Part shown: one piece after another, positions 44,433-53,017 of the stretch
Position numbering within the stretch: the first letter of the stretch is position 1
Layout of the letters: every line of letters begins with the position of its first letter
From: G963677085 sp963677085
Lineage (GTDB): Bacteria; Planctomycetota; Planctomycetia; Pirellulales; Thermoguttaceae
DNA: 64,000 bases
Reading direction: 5' to 3'
Assembly (NCBI GenBank): GCA_963677085.2
Contig: CAXXFH010000003.1
Span: 248,001 to 312,000, forward strand
The notes under the pieces: generated by a model
Databases searched by the model: none
The model's input: the letters and a program-made list of their open reading frames with translations, nothing else
What the model was told of the DNA's origin: nothing
Translations under genes and position numbers: made by a program

Positions 44433-45328
44433 GCCGCGTCTCCCTCGGCAACTTCGGCTTTTGCACTGCAACCGATCAGGTCAATCCAATAGCTGACTCG
44501 CTCAAATACGGCCTGTTTGACCGCGATGTCGATCTTGCCCGGGTTGTATTCGTTTCGGTGCAACAATAGGTAGTCGTACGTGGTGTCGATCAAGGCGTAC
44601 TTCAGGTCTGTCGACACGTTGAATTTCGCCCCCCCCAGAGCCACTAATCGTTTTACCACTTCGGGCTTCAGGCCGGTTCCGCCATGCACGATAAGCGGCG
44701 TGTTGATTCGCTCGCCGTTGACGATCTTTTGGATCTTCTCGAAGCGGTCGAAGTCGATTTTGGGGTTCTCGGTCGTGTAAACGCCGTGGGCCGTCCCGAT
44801 CGCGGGAGCGAACAGGTCGATGCCGCTTCGCTCGACAAACTCCAGTGATCGGTCTGGGTCGCACAACTCCGCCTCAGTCTCCGCGACCCGCACTTGATCC
44901 TCCACACCCGAGACGGTTCCCAATTCGCCCTCGACGGTGATATCGCCCAATCGATGGCAGTGTTCGACCACCTCGCGAGTGACTCGCACGTTTTCGTCGA
45001 AATCCAGCTTTGAACCGTCGAACATGATGTTCGTGTAGCCCAAGTCGGCGCAGCGTTTGCAGAGTTCCACATCAGTGCAATGATCCAAGTGCAGGCACGC
45101 GGGAACCGGGGCTTGTTCGGCCAACGCCCGAAAGGCACCAACGATCACCTCGGGCAGGAGAAACTTGGTTGGAGTCACCGACGTTTGAACAATCACCGGT
45201 GCTCGACAAGCCACCGCCGCTTCGATCACCGCCTCCATCTGGATGATATTGGTCACGTTGAACGCGCCGACGGCATAACCGTGTGTCGCCGCGTCGACCA
45301 ACATTCGCTTGGCAGAAACAACCGGCAT
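44429..45328 (-). CDS. Class II (zinc) ketose-bisphosphate aldolase
   Basis: 299 residues from MPVVSAKRMLVDA, with an AAGGATAGG site. The zinc and catalytic motifs are complete: HLDHCTD (catalytic Asp and zinc His), EGELGTVSGVED (zinc Glu), AIGTAHGVY (zinc His) and LIVHGGTGL (zinc His, phosphate). The GGTG and NVSTD loops bind the second phosphate. It splits fructose-, tagatose- or related 1,6-bisphosphates (or ketose 1-phosphates) into dihydroxyacetone phosphate and an aldehyde. It is the first gene of the four-gene operon, 613 bp from the XylR-type gene. Confidence 0.9.
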   Translation of the reverse strand: MPVVSAKRMLVDAATHGYAVGAFNVTNIIQMEAVIEAAVACRAPVIVQTSVTPTKFLLPEVIVGAFRALAEQAPVPACLHLDHCTDVELCKRCADLGYTNIMFDGSKLDFDENVRVTREVVEHCHRLGDITVEGELGTVSGVEDQVRVAETEAELCDPDRSLEFVERSGIDLFAPAIGTAHGVYTTENPKIDFDRFEKIQKIVNGERINTPLIVHGGTGLKPEVVKRLVALGGAKFNVSTDLKYALIDTTYDYLLLHRNEYNPGKIDIAVKQAVFERVSYWIDLIGCSAKAEVAEGDAA

Positions 45329-45941
45329 GAATCCTATCCTTTTTTGATGGCGAGTGCGGATGTCACTCAACGAGCAAATCCAAAAGAGCTTGTCCGAGTT
45401 TTATTCCGCTTTGCAACTGAAACAAACGCAGCGCGCGGGTACTACTCAACTTTGTTAACCCTATAGATCGATCCGAAACGTGTGCAAGAAGATTAACGGC
45501 GTCGGGTCACCAGCCGGAAATCTACTGCCACGACGATTCATCGCACTAAGAATAGACAAGGGCTCCGAGAAGAGCAACCGTATTACGTATCTATATCTTG
45601 ACGTTTTGTATCACGCGGTTTTCGTCTAAACTTGACGATCGCGGCCTTAGTCTGCGATACTACTTGGGATCGACCTATAAATAGCTTTCCGATTCACCGG
45701 GCCGTGCTTCGCGACGGCTCTCGTATTTCGTCTTGAAAAACGACAAGTTTTTTCGGGCCGTCCTCACTTCTGTCGAGTGCAGAGGCAGCGACAAAACGAC
45801 ATTCCGGTTTACCCACGTATCGGGTCCCCACCGCGAATGGATGCCCGGCTCGCGATCAAACGGATCGTCTCGGTGAAATCGGCCGCAAAAGGTTCGCCAT
45901 CCTCTCTCCGACCGCGGGACACGCAACCAGCGTGAAAACCA
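45329..45941. other. Divergent control region of the aldolase operon
   Basis: 613 bp without a convincing gene. Two CTTGACG elements lie at about 45597-45603 and 45630-45636, 33 bp apart (three helical turns), and could be -35 boxes or binding sites for the XylR-type protein. No palindromic operator was seen. Confidence 0.4.
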
Positions 45942-47129
45942 ATGACCGCAAAATCAGCCGATCACCGGCGTCCCTCGGCGGCCAAGCCGCGTCGAAGGGC
46001 ATTGATGGCCCTGGGTTATTACGATCCCCAGCTTCAACACGGGATTACTCGCTATGCGCGCGACGCCGGTTGGGTATTAGATACTTCGATGGCCCATTAT
46101 GGCGTGATCCCCAGCCATTGGCGCGGCGACGGAATTATCACCATCCTGATCCCGGACCGTAAGGATATTACTCGTTACATTCGCCGGCAGAAGGTTCCCG
46201 TCGTGGCACTCTACGGAGACGCCGAACGGGTACAAGTCCCACGTGTGCTGTTAGATGACCAGCGGATCGGGCAGTTGGCAGCCGAACATCTCTTGGAGCG
46301 GGGTTTCAACAATCTTGGTTTCTACAAATTCACGGCTGCCAAGGCCGTACAGGCCCGCGAACAAGGATTCCGACGCGTCGTCCGCCGCACGGGTCGACAC
46401 TACCATTTGATAGACTGGCATGCGACTTCCTCAAAAAAAGGACGTGTGAACTGGTTCGACTGGCTCAAACGGCAGTTGGCGGATTTGCCGTTGCCAATCG
46501 GCATGATGGCCCAAAGCGACCATCGTGCAACCTGCCTTATCAGCGCGTGCGAGGCCCTGGGTCTGGCCGTGCCCGAAGAAGTCGCTGTGATCGGAGTCGA
46601 CAATGATGTCCAGGCTTGCGAACTGGCTTCGATCCCTATTTCCAGTGTGGACTGCAATCGCGAGATGCTGGCCTACGAGGGGGCCGCACTGTTGGACCGG
46701 CTAATGCGCGGAGGCCGACGCCCGCGCCGGCCAATCACCATCCCCACAAAAGGAGTTGTCATTCGCCGCAGCAGCGATATCTTCGCCGTACCTCATCGGC
46801 CCTTGGCCCGAGCTCTGCATTTCATTCGTGAACACTACGTGGAGCCGATCGGCGTGGATGACGTGATCCAAGCGAGTCGGACCAGTCGGTGCAGTCTGTA
46901 CCGCGCCATTCAGAAACACCTAGAGCGCAGCGTGGGGGAGGAAATCGACCGGCAACGGGTTGATCACGCCAAGAGACTGCTAACCGACTCCAACGACAAG
47001 TTGCACCGGATTGCCCGCCACAGCGGTTTCAGCGGTCCCGAACATTTCACGCGCGTGTTTCGGCGTGTAACAGGCGAAACTCCCTCCAACTACCGGAAAC
47101 GCATGCAACGTGACAGCAACATGGAATGA
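45942..47129 (+). CDS. XylR-type AraC family transcriptional regulator
   Basis: 395 residues. The sensor domain (about 20-280) has the LacI-type pattern LMALGYYDPQLQHGITRYARDAGW, DDQRIGQLAAEHLLERGFNN and VAVIGVDNDVQACE. The AraC double helix-turn-helix (about 290-385) includes RTSRCSLYRAIQKHLERSVGEEI and IARHSGFSGPEHFTRVFRRVTGETPSNYRKR. It is divergent from the aldolase-HAD-DeoC-kinase operon and probably activates it in response to the sugar. It is a paralogue of the regulator at 12597-13811. Confidence 0.92.
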   Translation: MTAKSADHRRPSAAKPRRRALMALGYYDPQLQHGITRYARDAGWVLDTSMAHYGVIPSHWRGDGIITILIPDRKDITRYIRRQKVPVVALYGDAERVQVPRVLLDDQRIGQLAAEHLLERGFNNLGFYKFTAAKAVQAREQGFRRVVRRTGRHYHLIDWHATSSKKGRVNWFDWLKRQLADLPLPIGMMAQSDHRATCLISACEALGLAVPEEVAVIGVDNDVQACELASIPISSVDCNREMLAYEGAALLDRLMRGGRRPRRPITIPTKGVVIRRSSDIFAVPHRPLARALHFIREHYVEPIGVDDVIQASRTSRCSLYRAIQKHLERSVGEEIDRQRVDHAKRLLTDSNDKLHRIARHSGFSGPEHFTRVFRRVTGETPSNYRKRMQRDSNME

Positions 47130-47460
47130 CACATGACGTCGAGGATCCGATTTCATGTCCGTATCGTTAATCTTTACGGACAATCCCGTCCTCGTTTGCC
47201 GCCAACCTGCAAACATTCCCCACCAAAATCTCTGCCTGTGTTGTGCCCCTCGTCGCTAGCCCCCATTGCGAGTGGTTTCTTTTTCGTCGAAAACATCAAC
47301 AATTTAGTCATATAGGCCATCGCGTAGTGGCGTGCGGCAGAAAACCTCGGCAGAGGATTTCCATAGGGATCGAGCAGTAGTTGCCGCAATTGCCCGACTG
47401 ATCGTGGGACTTAGCATTCGCCCGTCTGACGGCGGGCTGTAACCACAATGGGAAAATATC
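47130..47460. other. Gap between the XylR-type and SpoIIAA-like genes
   Basis: 331 bp; no gene or clear signal seen. A promoter for the SpoIIAA-like gene is expected but not identified. Confidence 0.4.
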
Positions 47461-47823
47461 ATGGTCGAAGGTCTGCAAATCATTTCCGCTGAAAGACTGC
47501 TTCACGTCAAAGTCTCCGGAAAACTGACTAAAGAGGCGTATGAGACTTTCGCGCCTCTTGTCGATGAACAGATTCGGGAGCACGGCAAAATCCGCATCCT
47601 TTTTGAGATGCACGATTTCCACGGCTGGACGGCCGGCGCGCTCTGGGAAGACATCAAGTTCGATTTCAAACACTGGAAAGATATCGAGCGGCTGGCGATT
47701 GTTGGCGAGTCGAAATGGCAAGAGGGAATGGCTGTGTTTTGTAAGCCGTTCACCTCCGCGAAGATCATCTACTTCGACCACACCAAACTCGATGAGGCAA
47801 AGATCTGGCTTGAGGAGCAGTAG
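47461..47823 (+). CDS. SpoIIAA-like (STAS superfamily) protein
   Basis: 120 residues covering a single PF11964-type domain. Typical segments are LLHVKVSGKLTKEAYETFAPLVDEQI, KIRILFEMHDFHGWTAGALWEDIKFDFKHWKDIERLAIVGESKWQEGM and FDHTKLDEAKIWL. The fold is shared with anti-sigma factor antagonists and lipid-binding domains. Proteins of this type are often linked to membranes or ion transport. It lies 140 bp upstream of the ion channel homologue on the same strand, so the two may be coexpressed. Confidence 0.9.
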   Translation: MVEGLQIISAERLLHVKVSGKLTKEAYETFAPLVDEQIREHGKIRILFEMHDFHGWTAGALWEDIKFDFKHWKDIERLAIVGESKWQEGMAVFCKPFTSAKIIYFDHTKLDEAKIWLEEQ

Positions 47824-47962
47824 TCCCGAATTCTAGAGGTGTACTGGTCGCGACAACGCCACTGGCGTTTGTTCTTTTCGGCGTCTACTCCGTTGATCGA
47901 GAATCTTTGATCATGGCGTGGCGCAAGCAATGTCGGCCAATCCAAGAATCCGAGTAACAGCG

Positions 47963-49048
47963 ATGAAACGCTTCCGTTCTGTTGCCGTTTCCTATCGGAT
48001 CGCTGCTTTTGTGCTCATGGGGCTCGCCATATCGAGTCGCCTGACATTGGCGCAAGACGGCAGGCCGGCCCAAGAGGCCAAACCGTCTGTGCTGGCTGGC
48101 GAATCGAAGCCCGAGCTGGAACGTCCAACGGTCTGGGGTGAACCTACGGAAGTGCAGATTGGGATTTACGTCGTCGACGTCGACGAAGTGAATTCCGCCC
48201 AGCAAAGTTTTACCGCGAGCGTTTTTTATGAAGCCCGTTGGAAAAATCCCTTCCTGCGCCACAAGGGCCCAGGGCCCATGCATCTGGGAGTAACCGAGGT
48301 GTGGAATCCGCGTCTGACAATCCTCGGCCAACAGAATATCTGGCAGTCCTTTCCTGAGTCCGTGGAAATCCAACCCGACGGCGAAGTTATTTATCGGCAG
48401 AGGGTCTGGGGCCATTTTTCTCAACCCCTCGAACTGCGAGAATTTCCTCTCGACACGCAGATTCTCACCATTCACATCGTTGCCGCCGGCCTTCTCCAAA
48501 AACACGTCAAGATGGTTCCCCTTCGGCGCGATGGCCGAGAGTTGTCGGGGCTTGCCGAGAAATTCTCGGTACCCGACTTTGAAGTGCTGTCCTGGAAGGC
48601 CGAGCCGGAACCGTACATTGCCCACAAAGGCGGGCCAGGAACAGCCGGGTATGAAATGCGAATTACCGTAAGGCGCAGCACGACCTACTATGTCTTGAAG
48701 GTCATTATCCCGCTTTGTCTGATCGTAATCATGTCGTGGGCGCCGCGTTGGATTGCCCTGGACCAGATTGGTACGAACATCGGTGTTTCCACTACTTCGT
48801 TTCTGACGTTGGTGGCTTATCTGTTCGCAATCACCGTCCTTCTGCCGCGGGTGTCCTACATTACGCGACTAGACCGGTTTATCTTTTTATCCACGTTGAT
48901 AGTCTTCCTCGGCCTCATTCATACGGTCGTCAATACGGCCATGTTGAACAATACCAAGCGGTCATTAATGGAGCGGATTGATAGTTGGGCCCGGTTTGTT
49001 AACCCAGCGATCCTAATCGTCGTTTTGGTTGTCTCCTTCCTGCTGTAA
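47963..49048 (+). CDS. Pentameric ligand-gated ion channel homologue (Cys-loop superfamily)
   Basis: 361 residues. A Sec signal peptide (about 1-30) is followed by an extracellular beta-sandwich (60-240) with the superfamily motif FPLDTQ (161-166) in the loop that carries the disulfide in animal receptors; cysteines are absent here, as in other bacterial members. Four membrane helices follow: M1 242-263 (preceded by RRSTTYY), M2 270-292 (pore; TNIGVSTTSFLTLVAYLFAI), M3 304-326 and M4 343-361. The M3-M4 loop is short, as in GLIC and ELIC. M2 lacks the Glu ring of GLIC near its inner end, so ion choice is uncertain. The ligand is unknown. Confidence 0.93.
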   Translation: MKRFRSVAVSYRIAAFVLMGLAISSRLTLAQDGRPAQEAKPSVLAGESKPELERPTVWGEPTEVQIGIYVVDVDEVNSAQQSFTASVFYEARWKNPFLRHKGPGPMHLGVTEVWNPRLTILGQQNIWQSFPESVEIQPDGEVIYRQRVWGHFSQPLELREFPLDTQILTIHIVAAGLLQKHVKMVPLRRDGRELSGLAEKFSVPDFEVLSWKAEPEPYIAHKGGPGTAGYEMRITVRRSTTYYVLKVIIPLCLIVIMSWAPRWIALDQIGTNIGVSTTSFLTLVAYLFAITVLLPRVSYITRLDRFIFLSTLIVFLGLIHTVVNTAMLNNTKRSLMERIDSWARFVNPAILIVVLVVSFLL

Positions 49049-49117
49049 TCGCTTTCTGCCCGTTGTCGTTTAGACACGTTACCCATCCGCCGGACCACTC
49101 GGAAGACGGCGCGTACA

Positions 49118-50884
49118 TCAGTGCTTCGTGCGAAGCCCCAGGCGTGGCAAGCTCGCCGCGCCGATCGTGGCCACCGCGGTCAATATTCCCGCGGGAATGT
49201 AACAACCATACAACCAGTAACCGGTGGCGATTAGCGCACTGTAAACCGTAACGCAGCCAATCGTCATGCAGAGGATGCCACGCGGTACATCCCAGTGTTC
49301 ACCTTCAACATCACCAAGGGATGCATCGTCGTCAACCACGTGTCGCCAGCCCGGACCACCGGGATTAATCTTTCGACAGAATCGTATCAGCGTCTCTCGG
49401 TCGGTGGGCCGCGAAAGAAAGGTTGCCGTCAGCCAAGCGACCGTTGTCACCGACACGCCGGCAACGATCTTCATCCACGCGGGCTCGGTTGCCATAGGCC
49501 CGAACTCCAAGGCTATCGCCACCACGAACGAGGCCACCATGGCAGCAATCTCGCTGAACGCGTTGATGCGCCACCAGAACCAGCGCAAGATGAACAGCAA
49601 GCCTGTCCCCGCGCCGATTTGCAGGATAATCCGAAAGGCCTGCAAGGCGTTACTGAGCCAAAGTGCGAGCACGCCGGCCGCAATCATAGTGAGCACTGTA
49701 CAAATTCGTCCCACACGAACCAATTCCCGTTCCGACGCCAGGGGACGGAGAAAACGTTTATAACAGTCGTTGACCACATACGACGCACCCCAGTTGAGGT
49801 GCGTCGACAACGTCGACATGAAAGCGGCAATCAACGAGGCTAGCACCAGCCCCCGCAACCCGGCGGGCAAGAGAGTCATCATGGCCGGATAAGCAAGGTC
49901 ATCTTTGATGTCGCCCGGCGGCAGGTGCGGAAAGGCCGACTGCATCGAGTCGAGCGTAGGAAAGACCACGAGCGAAGCCAATGCCACCAAAATCCAAGGC
50001 CACGGTCGCAGCGCATAGTGGGCAACGTTGAAAAACAGCGTTGCGCCGGTGGCATGGGCTTCGTTCTTAGCAGCCAGCATGCGTTGGGCAATGTAACCGC
50101 CGCCGCCCGGCTCGGCGCCGGGATACCACACGCTCCACCACTGTACGGTCAACGGTACAATGAAGACCGACACGAGCAGATCGGTGTTGTTGAAATCGGG
50201 AAACATGCTGATCTTCGATCGCACGGCGTCGTGCGCGAACAGCCCGCTGAGTCCGCCCACTCCCGGGAGGCCCAACAAATACACGGCCGCTGCAATAGCC
50301 CCGCCAATCGAGACCAGAAAGAGAATGAAGTCGGTAATCAGTACACCAGTAAGGCCCCCGAGCATGCTGTACATAGCGGTAACGCCTCCGGCGATGACGA
50401 TCGTCTCGATCGGTGAGGTGCCGATCATTACCCCGGCAATCTTGATGGCGGCCAAGATGGCTGACGCCATCACTAGGGTGTTGAAGATAACGCCCAGGTA
50501 CACGGCACGGAAGCCACGCAGAAAAGCCGCCGGCGGGCCGCTGTAGCGAAGCTCGTAGAACTCGATGTCGGTCATTACGCCCGAGCGTCGCCACAGCTTG
50601 GCGTAGATGAACACGGTCATCATGCCAGTCAACAGAAACGACCACCACACCCAGTTGCCCGCCACTCCGTGCTGCCGAACGATGTCGGCCACCAGATTGG
50701 GTGTGCCTGCTGAGAAGGTCGTGGCCACCATTGACATCCCCAGCAGCCACCACGGCATGTTCCGGCCGGAAAGAAAGAAGTCCGACGAACTACGTCCCGC
50801 ACGTCGAGCAACCGCCACGCCGACCAGCAGCATGAGGAGCATGAAGCCAATAACGATGGACCAGTCGAGGAAGGTGAGCGTCAT
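49118..50884 (-). CDS. Sodium/solute symporter (SSS family)
   Basis: 588 residues with about 13 membrane segments. The start MTLTFLDWSIVIGFMLLMLLVGV and SSDFFLSGRNMPWWLLGMSMVATTFSAGTP are the family signature, with the sodium-site serine/threonine region in the first inverted-repeat helix. Members import sugars, amino acids or organic acids with Na+. It is convergent with the ion channel gene and upstream of no obvious partner; the glycan locus at 53018-62273 is a candidate user. Confidence 0.9.
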   Translation of the reverse strand: MTLTFLDWSIVIGFMLLMLLVGVAVARRAGRSSSDFFLSGRNMPWWLLGMSMVATTFSAGTPNLVADIVRQHGVAGNWVWWSFLLTGMMTVFIYAKLWRRSGVMTDIEFYELRYSGPPAAFLRGFRAVYLGVIFNTLVMASAILAAIKIAGVMIGTSPIETIVIAGGVTAMYSMLGGLTGVLITDFILFLVSIGGAIAAAVYLLGLPGVGGLSGLFAHDAVRSKISMFPDFNNTDLLVSVFIVPLTVQWWSVWYPGAEPGGGGYIAQRMLAAKNEAHATGATLFFNVAHYALRPWPWILVALASLVVFPTLDSMQSAFPHLPPGDIKDDLAYPAMMTLLPAGLRGLVLASLIAAFMSTLSTHLNWGASYVVNDCYKRFLRPLASERELVRVGRICTVLTMIAAGVLALWLSNALQAFRIILQIGAGTGLLFILRWFWWRINAFSEIAAMVASFVVAIALEFGPMATEPAWMKIVAGVSVTTVAWLTATFLSRPTDRETLIRFCRKINPGGPGWRHVVDDDASLGDVEGEHWDVPRGILCMTIGCVTVYSALIATGYWLYGCYIPAGILTAVATIGAASLPRLGLRTKH

Positions 50885-50909
50885 GGAGGCTTTCGTGCGG
50901 CAAGGATTT

Positions 50910-50946
50910 CCCCTCTCGCTTCAGCGAGAGAGGCCGGAGGTGAGGG
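50910..50946. repeat. GC-rich hairpin repeat D, copy 1
   Basis: CCTCTCGCTTCAGCGAGAGAGG hairpin (22 bp) followed by CCGGAGGTGAGGG. The CCTCTC/TGAGGG layout matches the copies at 59117-59155 and 59209-59257, and this sequence type is widespread between bacterial genes. Confidence 0.5.
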
Positions 50947-51141
50947 TGACAACGTGTTGTGAGTCGCAAACGTTTCATTTGCAGCTTCAGTTACGACAGC
51001 CGTCTACGTCAGACGGCCAAAACGTGCCCAACGAACACCTCGGCATTTCTAGAGGCGGTTTCAGAACCCCATTTCGGTGTCATAAACCCGCCAAACGAAT
51101 GAACCTGTTAATGGTATTTTGATCGCCTTCTAGTGCAACGA

Positions 51142-52077
51142 TCATTTGCCCAATGAAGCCAACTCTCCGCCTTTGCGGGTGGCCATCTCTTGATAGAGAT
51201 CCAACGAAATCGTCTCGCTGAGAAACTGAACGCTGCCATCGGCCATCACAAAGTGCGCCCCGCCCGGGTGACGACTTCCAAAAGGGATGTTGTTGAATTT
51301 TAGCAGGTCGGAACCGTCGGGGCACCCGCCTGGCTTCGAGCCCTGGCGATAACACAAAACGGTCTCCCGGGTGTTGAGCGGCCAAACGACGTTCTTGCCC
51401 TGGAAGATGGCGGGCGCCGCATTGCTGCCCGACCGGCCCTTGCTCCATAGCCGCAGGTCGTTGACGCGTTCGCCAACCAACAACGTGTTCGTCGTGCCAT
51501 CGCGCACCTCGGCAATCGGCGTGGCACCGTACAAGTAGATGATTCCGTCGGTCGCCGCAATGCCAAGCCCAGAGGAATCGGTTTGGTTAAGGAAATGACC
51601 GTCGCGTCCCGGACCCATTACCGCGTTATAATTGGTCGTTCGCTGTCGATTCGACGGACTAACGTAGTCGTACTCGTTCTGCCCGTCGCTCGGACAGACA
51701 AATACCGGAGCCAATTGTGTCGACAATTTGGCGTGATAGGCGTTGGGGGCCTTCGTCATCTCTTCGTAAACGGTCATTTGCTCAAGGTACGTCATGACGG
51801 GATAGAGCCAAGAGATTTCAAACTCGTTGGGTTCTTTGTCCGTCGTGTCACGGTCGATCCAAAACGTGGTTGCCACACCGGGAAAGCACCGGTGCGTATC
51901 GTGGTAACCGTGCAACGCCAAACCGATTTGCTTCAAATTGTTCTGGCATTGCATTGCCCGGGCGGCCTCGCGTGCCGACTGCACGGCCGGAAGCAGCAGG
52001 GCAATCAGGATGCCGATGATGGCGATCACGACGAGGAGTTCTACTAGCGTAAAACCACGGGAACAGGTCATCTTCAC
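51142..52077 (-). CDS. DUF1559 pilin-like protein
   Basis: About 311 residues from a GTG at 52077 with an ideal GGAGG spacing of 7 nt (an ATG two codons later is possible). The type IV pilin leader SRGFTLVELLVVIAIIGILIALLLPAVQSAREAARAMQC is followed by NNLKQIGLALHGYHD, the DUF1559 start. The C-terminal HPGGAHFVMADGSVQFLSETI is the other hallmark (planctomycete H-X9-DG domain). These proteins are numerous in planctomycetes and are thought to be exported by a type II-like system; function is unknown. Confidence 0.93.
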   Translation of the reverse strand: MKMTCSRGFTLVELLVVIAIIGILIALLLPAVQSAREAARAMQCQNNLKQIGLALHGYHDTHRCFPGVATTFWIDRDTTDKEPNEFEISWLYPVMTYLEQMTVYEEMTKAPNAYHAKLSTQLAPVFVCPSDGQNEYDYVSPSNRQRTTNYNAVMGPGRDGHFLNQTDSSGLGIAATDGIIYLYGATPIAEVRDGTTNTLLVGERVNDLRLWSKGRSGSNAAPAIFQGKNVVWPLNTRETVLCYRQGSKPGGCPDGSDLLKFNNIPFGSRHPGGAHFVMADGSVQFLSETISLDLYQEMATRKGGELASLGK

Positions 52078-52175
52078 GGTATACCCTCCGAAAGGGACTT
52101 GTCCGGAAACGGGAACGACGTTGCCGCCACGATATCGCGAATAATTGTTCCCCGAATGACCATCTTTTGACAGCG

Positions 52176-52931
52176 TCATTTATCCGAACGTCCGTTTGCC
52201 CGTCGGCACCACCGGATCCCGGTACCCAACACGAGCAAAAGGCTTATGAGCATGAGCGAACTGGGCTCGGGCACGGCGGAGATTCGCAGGCCGTTGATAA
52301 ACGCATGCGCGTTTGTAGCGCTGCCGTGAGCAACATCAATGACGATTCGTCCGGTAGAGTTCGCAATGGCGTTGTCCCATCGCATAAAGTCCTGGTTGTT
52401 ATAGCCATTGACTGTGCCATCCCAATATGTGGCGGCACCACCGCCGTCCACAACCATTCCCGCCTCGTTGTTTACACGGTAAGTTTCTCCGCCTGTCAGA
52501 GAACTAGCAGTACGAATTGCGAGCATTTCCACCTGATACGTGTCTCCCGCAGCCATCCCGCTCAACGTAATCTGGCCGACATTGCCGCCATTTAGATAGG
52601 CATAGTCGTAAAGCACATTCACATCAATCCACGATCCTTCGGGGTTGGACCAAGAAAAGGGCCCCACGTTCATACCGCTTTGTCCAAATGCGTCCGTGAT
52701 CTGAAGCGAAATCCCCGAACTTGAACCGTCAAAGTTGTCCAAGGTATGAACAGTACTGGTATCGGTCGGGTTCTCAATTGTGTTCCAACCCGCTGGAGTG
52801 TTGGCCGAGCCGCCGAGGTCCACACGAACGTCGAGCAGGCCGGCTCGGGCAGTCGTACTCACCAACAAAAGAAACATCCCGATCGCTACAATGCGACTTT
52901 CTTCACGCGAAATACGTTGTGTCATTTTCAT
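52176..52931 (-). CDS. Secreted PEP-CTERM protein
   Basis: 251 residues. A Sec signal peptide (to about 30) leads to a beta-rich body with a galactose-binding-like feel (MRWDNAIANSTGRIVIDVAHGSATNAHAFINGLRI). The C-terminus is a PEP-CTERM sorting signal: AVPEPSSLMLISLLLVLGTGI, then basic WCRRANGR. The exosortase that would cut it is not in this window. AAAGGAACG supports the ATG at 52931. It lies between the DUF1559 and GH42-like genes. Confidence 0.87.
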   Translation of the reverse strand: MKMTQRISREESRIVAIGMFLLLVSTTARAGLLDVRVDLGGSANTPAGWNTIENPTDTSTVHTLDNFDGSSSGISLQITDAFGQSGMNVGPFSWSNPEGSWIDVNVLYDYAYLNGGNVGQITLSGMAAGDTYQVEMLAIRTASSLTGGETYRVNNEAGMVVDGGGAATYWDGTVNGYNNQDFMRWDNAIANSTGRIVIDVAHGSATNAHAFINGLRISAVPEPSSLMLISLLLVLGTGIRWCRRANGRSDK

Positions 52932-53017
52932 TTGAACGTTCCTTTGTGAAAGGACAAGATGAAGAGGCTTCGCAATTTACGGATCCGGTGTTGCGCCCTC
53001 CTTTCCACAAAATGCGA

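Noticed and set aside
52176..52931. An exosortase gene near the PEP-CTERM protein
   Set aside because: No exosortase-like membrane protein is present in the window, so sorting must depend on a gene elsewhere.
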